A DNA stretch of 36,174 bases from Planctomycetota bacterium (GTDB lineage: Bacteria > Planctomycetota > J058). Location: the NCBI GenBank assembly GCA_003695705.1, contig RFHU01000398.1, positions 1 to 36,174 on the forward strand. Direction: 5' to 3'. The translations under genes and the position numbers were made by a program. The first letter of the stretch is position 1, and each line of letters begins with the position of its first letter. Positions 35,623 through 36,174 of the stretch are shown here, in pieces. The notes below the pieces were generated by a model. That model saw nothing but the letters and a program-made list of their open reading frames with translations, was not told the DNA's origin and did not search any database.

Positions 35623-36174
35623 ATGGAGCTTCCGAGCGAAGCCGCCGAACTCGCCCGAACCCTCGGCTGGACCGGGGAGCTCGAGCGCGACCAAGAGGAG
35701 GCGTTGACCCTCCTCCTCGACGACGAATTCGAAGAGCTCCTGCCCGACGGGCAGGCGCAATTCCACCAGCGACTCGCCGCGGTGCCCGAGTCCCCGCTCG
35801 AAGTGTGCGCCCGCTGCGGCTGCGCGTGCCTCCCCCGGTATCGCCCCGACAACGGTTGCTGCCGTCGCTGCGGTCGCTGGCTGGACCCCGAGCGCGGCCG
35901 CCTGCGCTGGAGGCGGGACGCCGCGGCCTCCGGCCCGGCTCCGGTGTTCCTCCACGCAGCCCCTCCTGCGAACCCCGCCTGGGAGCTCTGTTCCGAACGC
36001 TCGTCCCCCTCGCCATTGGGCGAGCGCCTCCGCGCGGACCCCGAGAACCCCGACTGGGACGAGGTCCTTGCCGCCGTCGCGGCCCGTCGCAAAGAAGAAG
36101 AACGCCTCCGCCGCGAAGAAGAAGAACGCCTCCGCCGCGAAGAAGAAGAACGCCTCCGCCGCGAAGAAGAAGAA
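35623..36174 (+). CDS. Zinc-ribbon protein with charged tandem-repeat helix (3' end missing)
   Basis: The visible 184 codons run off the window without a stop. Residues 1-60 are acidic and helical (ELERDQEEALTLLLDDEFEE). A cysteine cluster follows (C62, C65, C67, C69, C79, C80, C83), which probably forms a zinc ribbon from C62/C65 and C80/C83. Then comes a linker with DPENPDWDEVLAAVAARR. From residue ~157 the chain becomes KEEE followed by at least three exact copies of RLRREEEE, a strongly charged sequence that should form a rigid single alpha-helix or coiled coil. It is divergent from the pentapeptide-repeat gene, about 100 bases apart. I do not recognise the family. The real C-terminus is unknown. 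Confidence 0.78.
   Translation, partial: MELPSEAAELARTLGWTGELERDQEEALTLLLDDEFEELLPDGQAQFHQRLAAVPESPLEVCARCGCACLPRYRPDNGCCRRCGRWLDPERGRLRWRRDAAASGPAPVFLHAAPPANPAWELCSERSSPSPLGERLRADPENPDWDEVLAAVAARRKEEERLRREEEERLRREEEERLRREEEE
36103..36174 (+). repeat. 24-base perfect tandem repeat reaching the window end
   Basis: Three identical 24-base units (36103-36126, 36127-36150, 36151-36174) each encode RLRREEEE. They are preceded by a partial unit (AAAGAAGAAGAA at 36091-36102). The window stops exactly at a unit boundary, as expected if an assembly broke in a longer array. Confidence 0.95.

Noticed and set aside
36091-36174. Tandem repeats as a possible CRISPR array
   Set aside because: Units are contiguous with no spacers and stay in one reading frame encoding RLRREEEE.

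Overview
This is a very GC-rich bacterial chromosome segment, densely coded on both strands, that fits an uncultivated Planctomycetota or a similarly GC-rich Gram-negative lineage. The evidence is indirect. There is a Kdo-activating enzyme (kdsB) and many lipoproteins, so an outer membrane with LPS-type sugar is expected, and MurA points to peptidoglycan. A membrane protein carries the short CxCG...CxxCG zinc ribbon that is common in planctomycete paralogue families. There is also a giant tandem Ser/Thr kinase with zinc ribbons and many exported TPR or protease proteins. Myxococcota or Acidobacteriota cannot be excluded by eye.

Left part (1-9.9 kb) is mostly housekeeping on the minus strand. 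It holds ffh-rpsP-trmD-rplS (a compact SRP/ribosome operon without rimM, with its own promoter and a leader hairpin), a zinc-ribbon membrane protein, murA, a radical SAM protein with an unusual cysteine spacing, a small divergent lipoprotein, and pyrG.

Middle part (10-26 kb) holds a 1494-residue receptor-like double Ser/Thr kinase, orphan lipoproteins, kdsB, a 1024-residue exported TPR/gluzincin protein, a BamE-like lipoprotein, a truncated IS5-type transposase relic, a secreted protein of three tandem repeats, a PAP2_3 membrane phosphatase, a membrane-anchored coiled-coil trypsin-like protease coupled to a tiny helical protein, and a Nudix/metallo-beta-lactamase fusion.

Right part (26-36 kb) holds an exported thioredoxin-like DUF255 (YyaL) protein, then a three-gene overlapping operon of DUF2267+CBS protein, phosphoribosyltransferase and site-2 protease with CBS domains. 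A near-consensus sigma-54 promoter lies directly before this operon. After that come an exported EEP-fold hydrolase, a double-domain serine protease whose second domain has lost its catalytic Ser, a pentapeptide-repeat protein with a RING/PHD-like finger, and a divergent zinc-ribbon protein that runs off the window inside a 24-base tandem repeat.

Most genes are monocistronic. The only AT-rich hexamers (TAnnnT) sit just before many start codons and probably mark -10 boxes. The best candidate for an undescribed system is the sigma-54-controlled CBS/phosphoribosyltransferase/site-2-protease operon (28.69-31.49 kb). The RING-like/pentapeptide gene and its divergent zinc-ribbon neighbour at the right edge come second. 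No tRNA, rRNA or CRISPR was seen.
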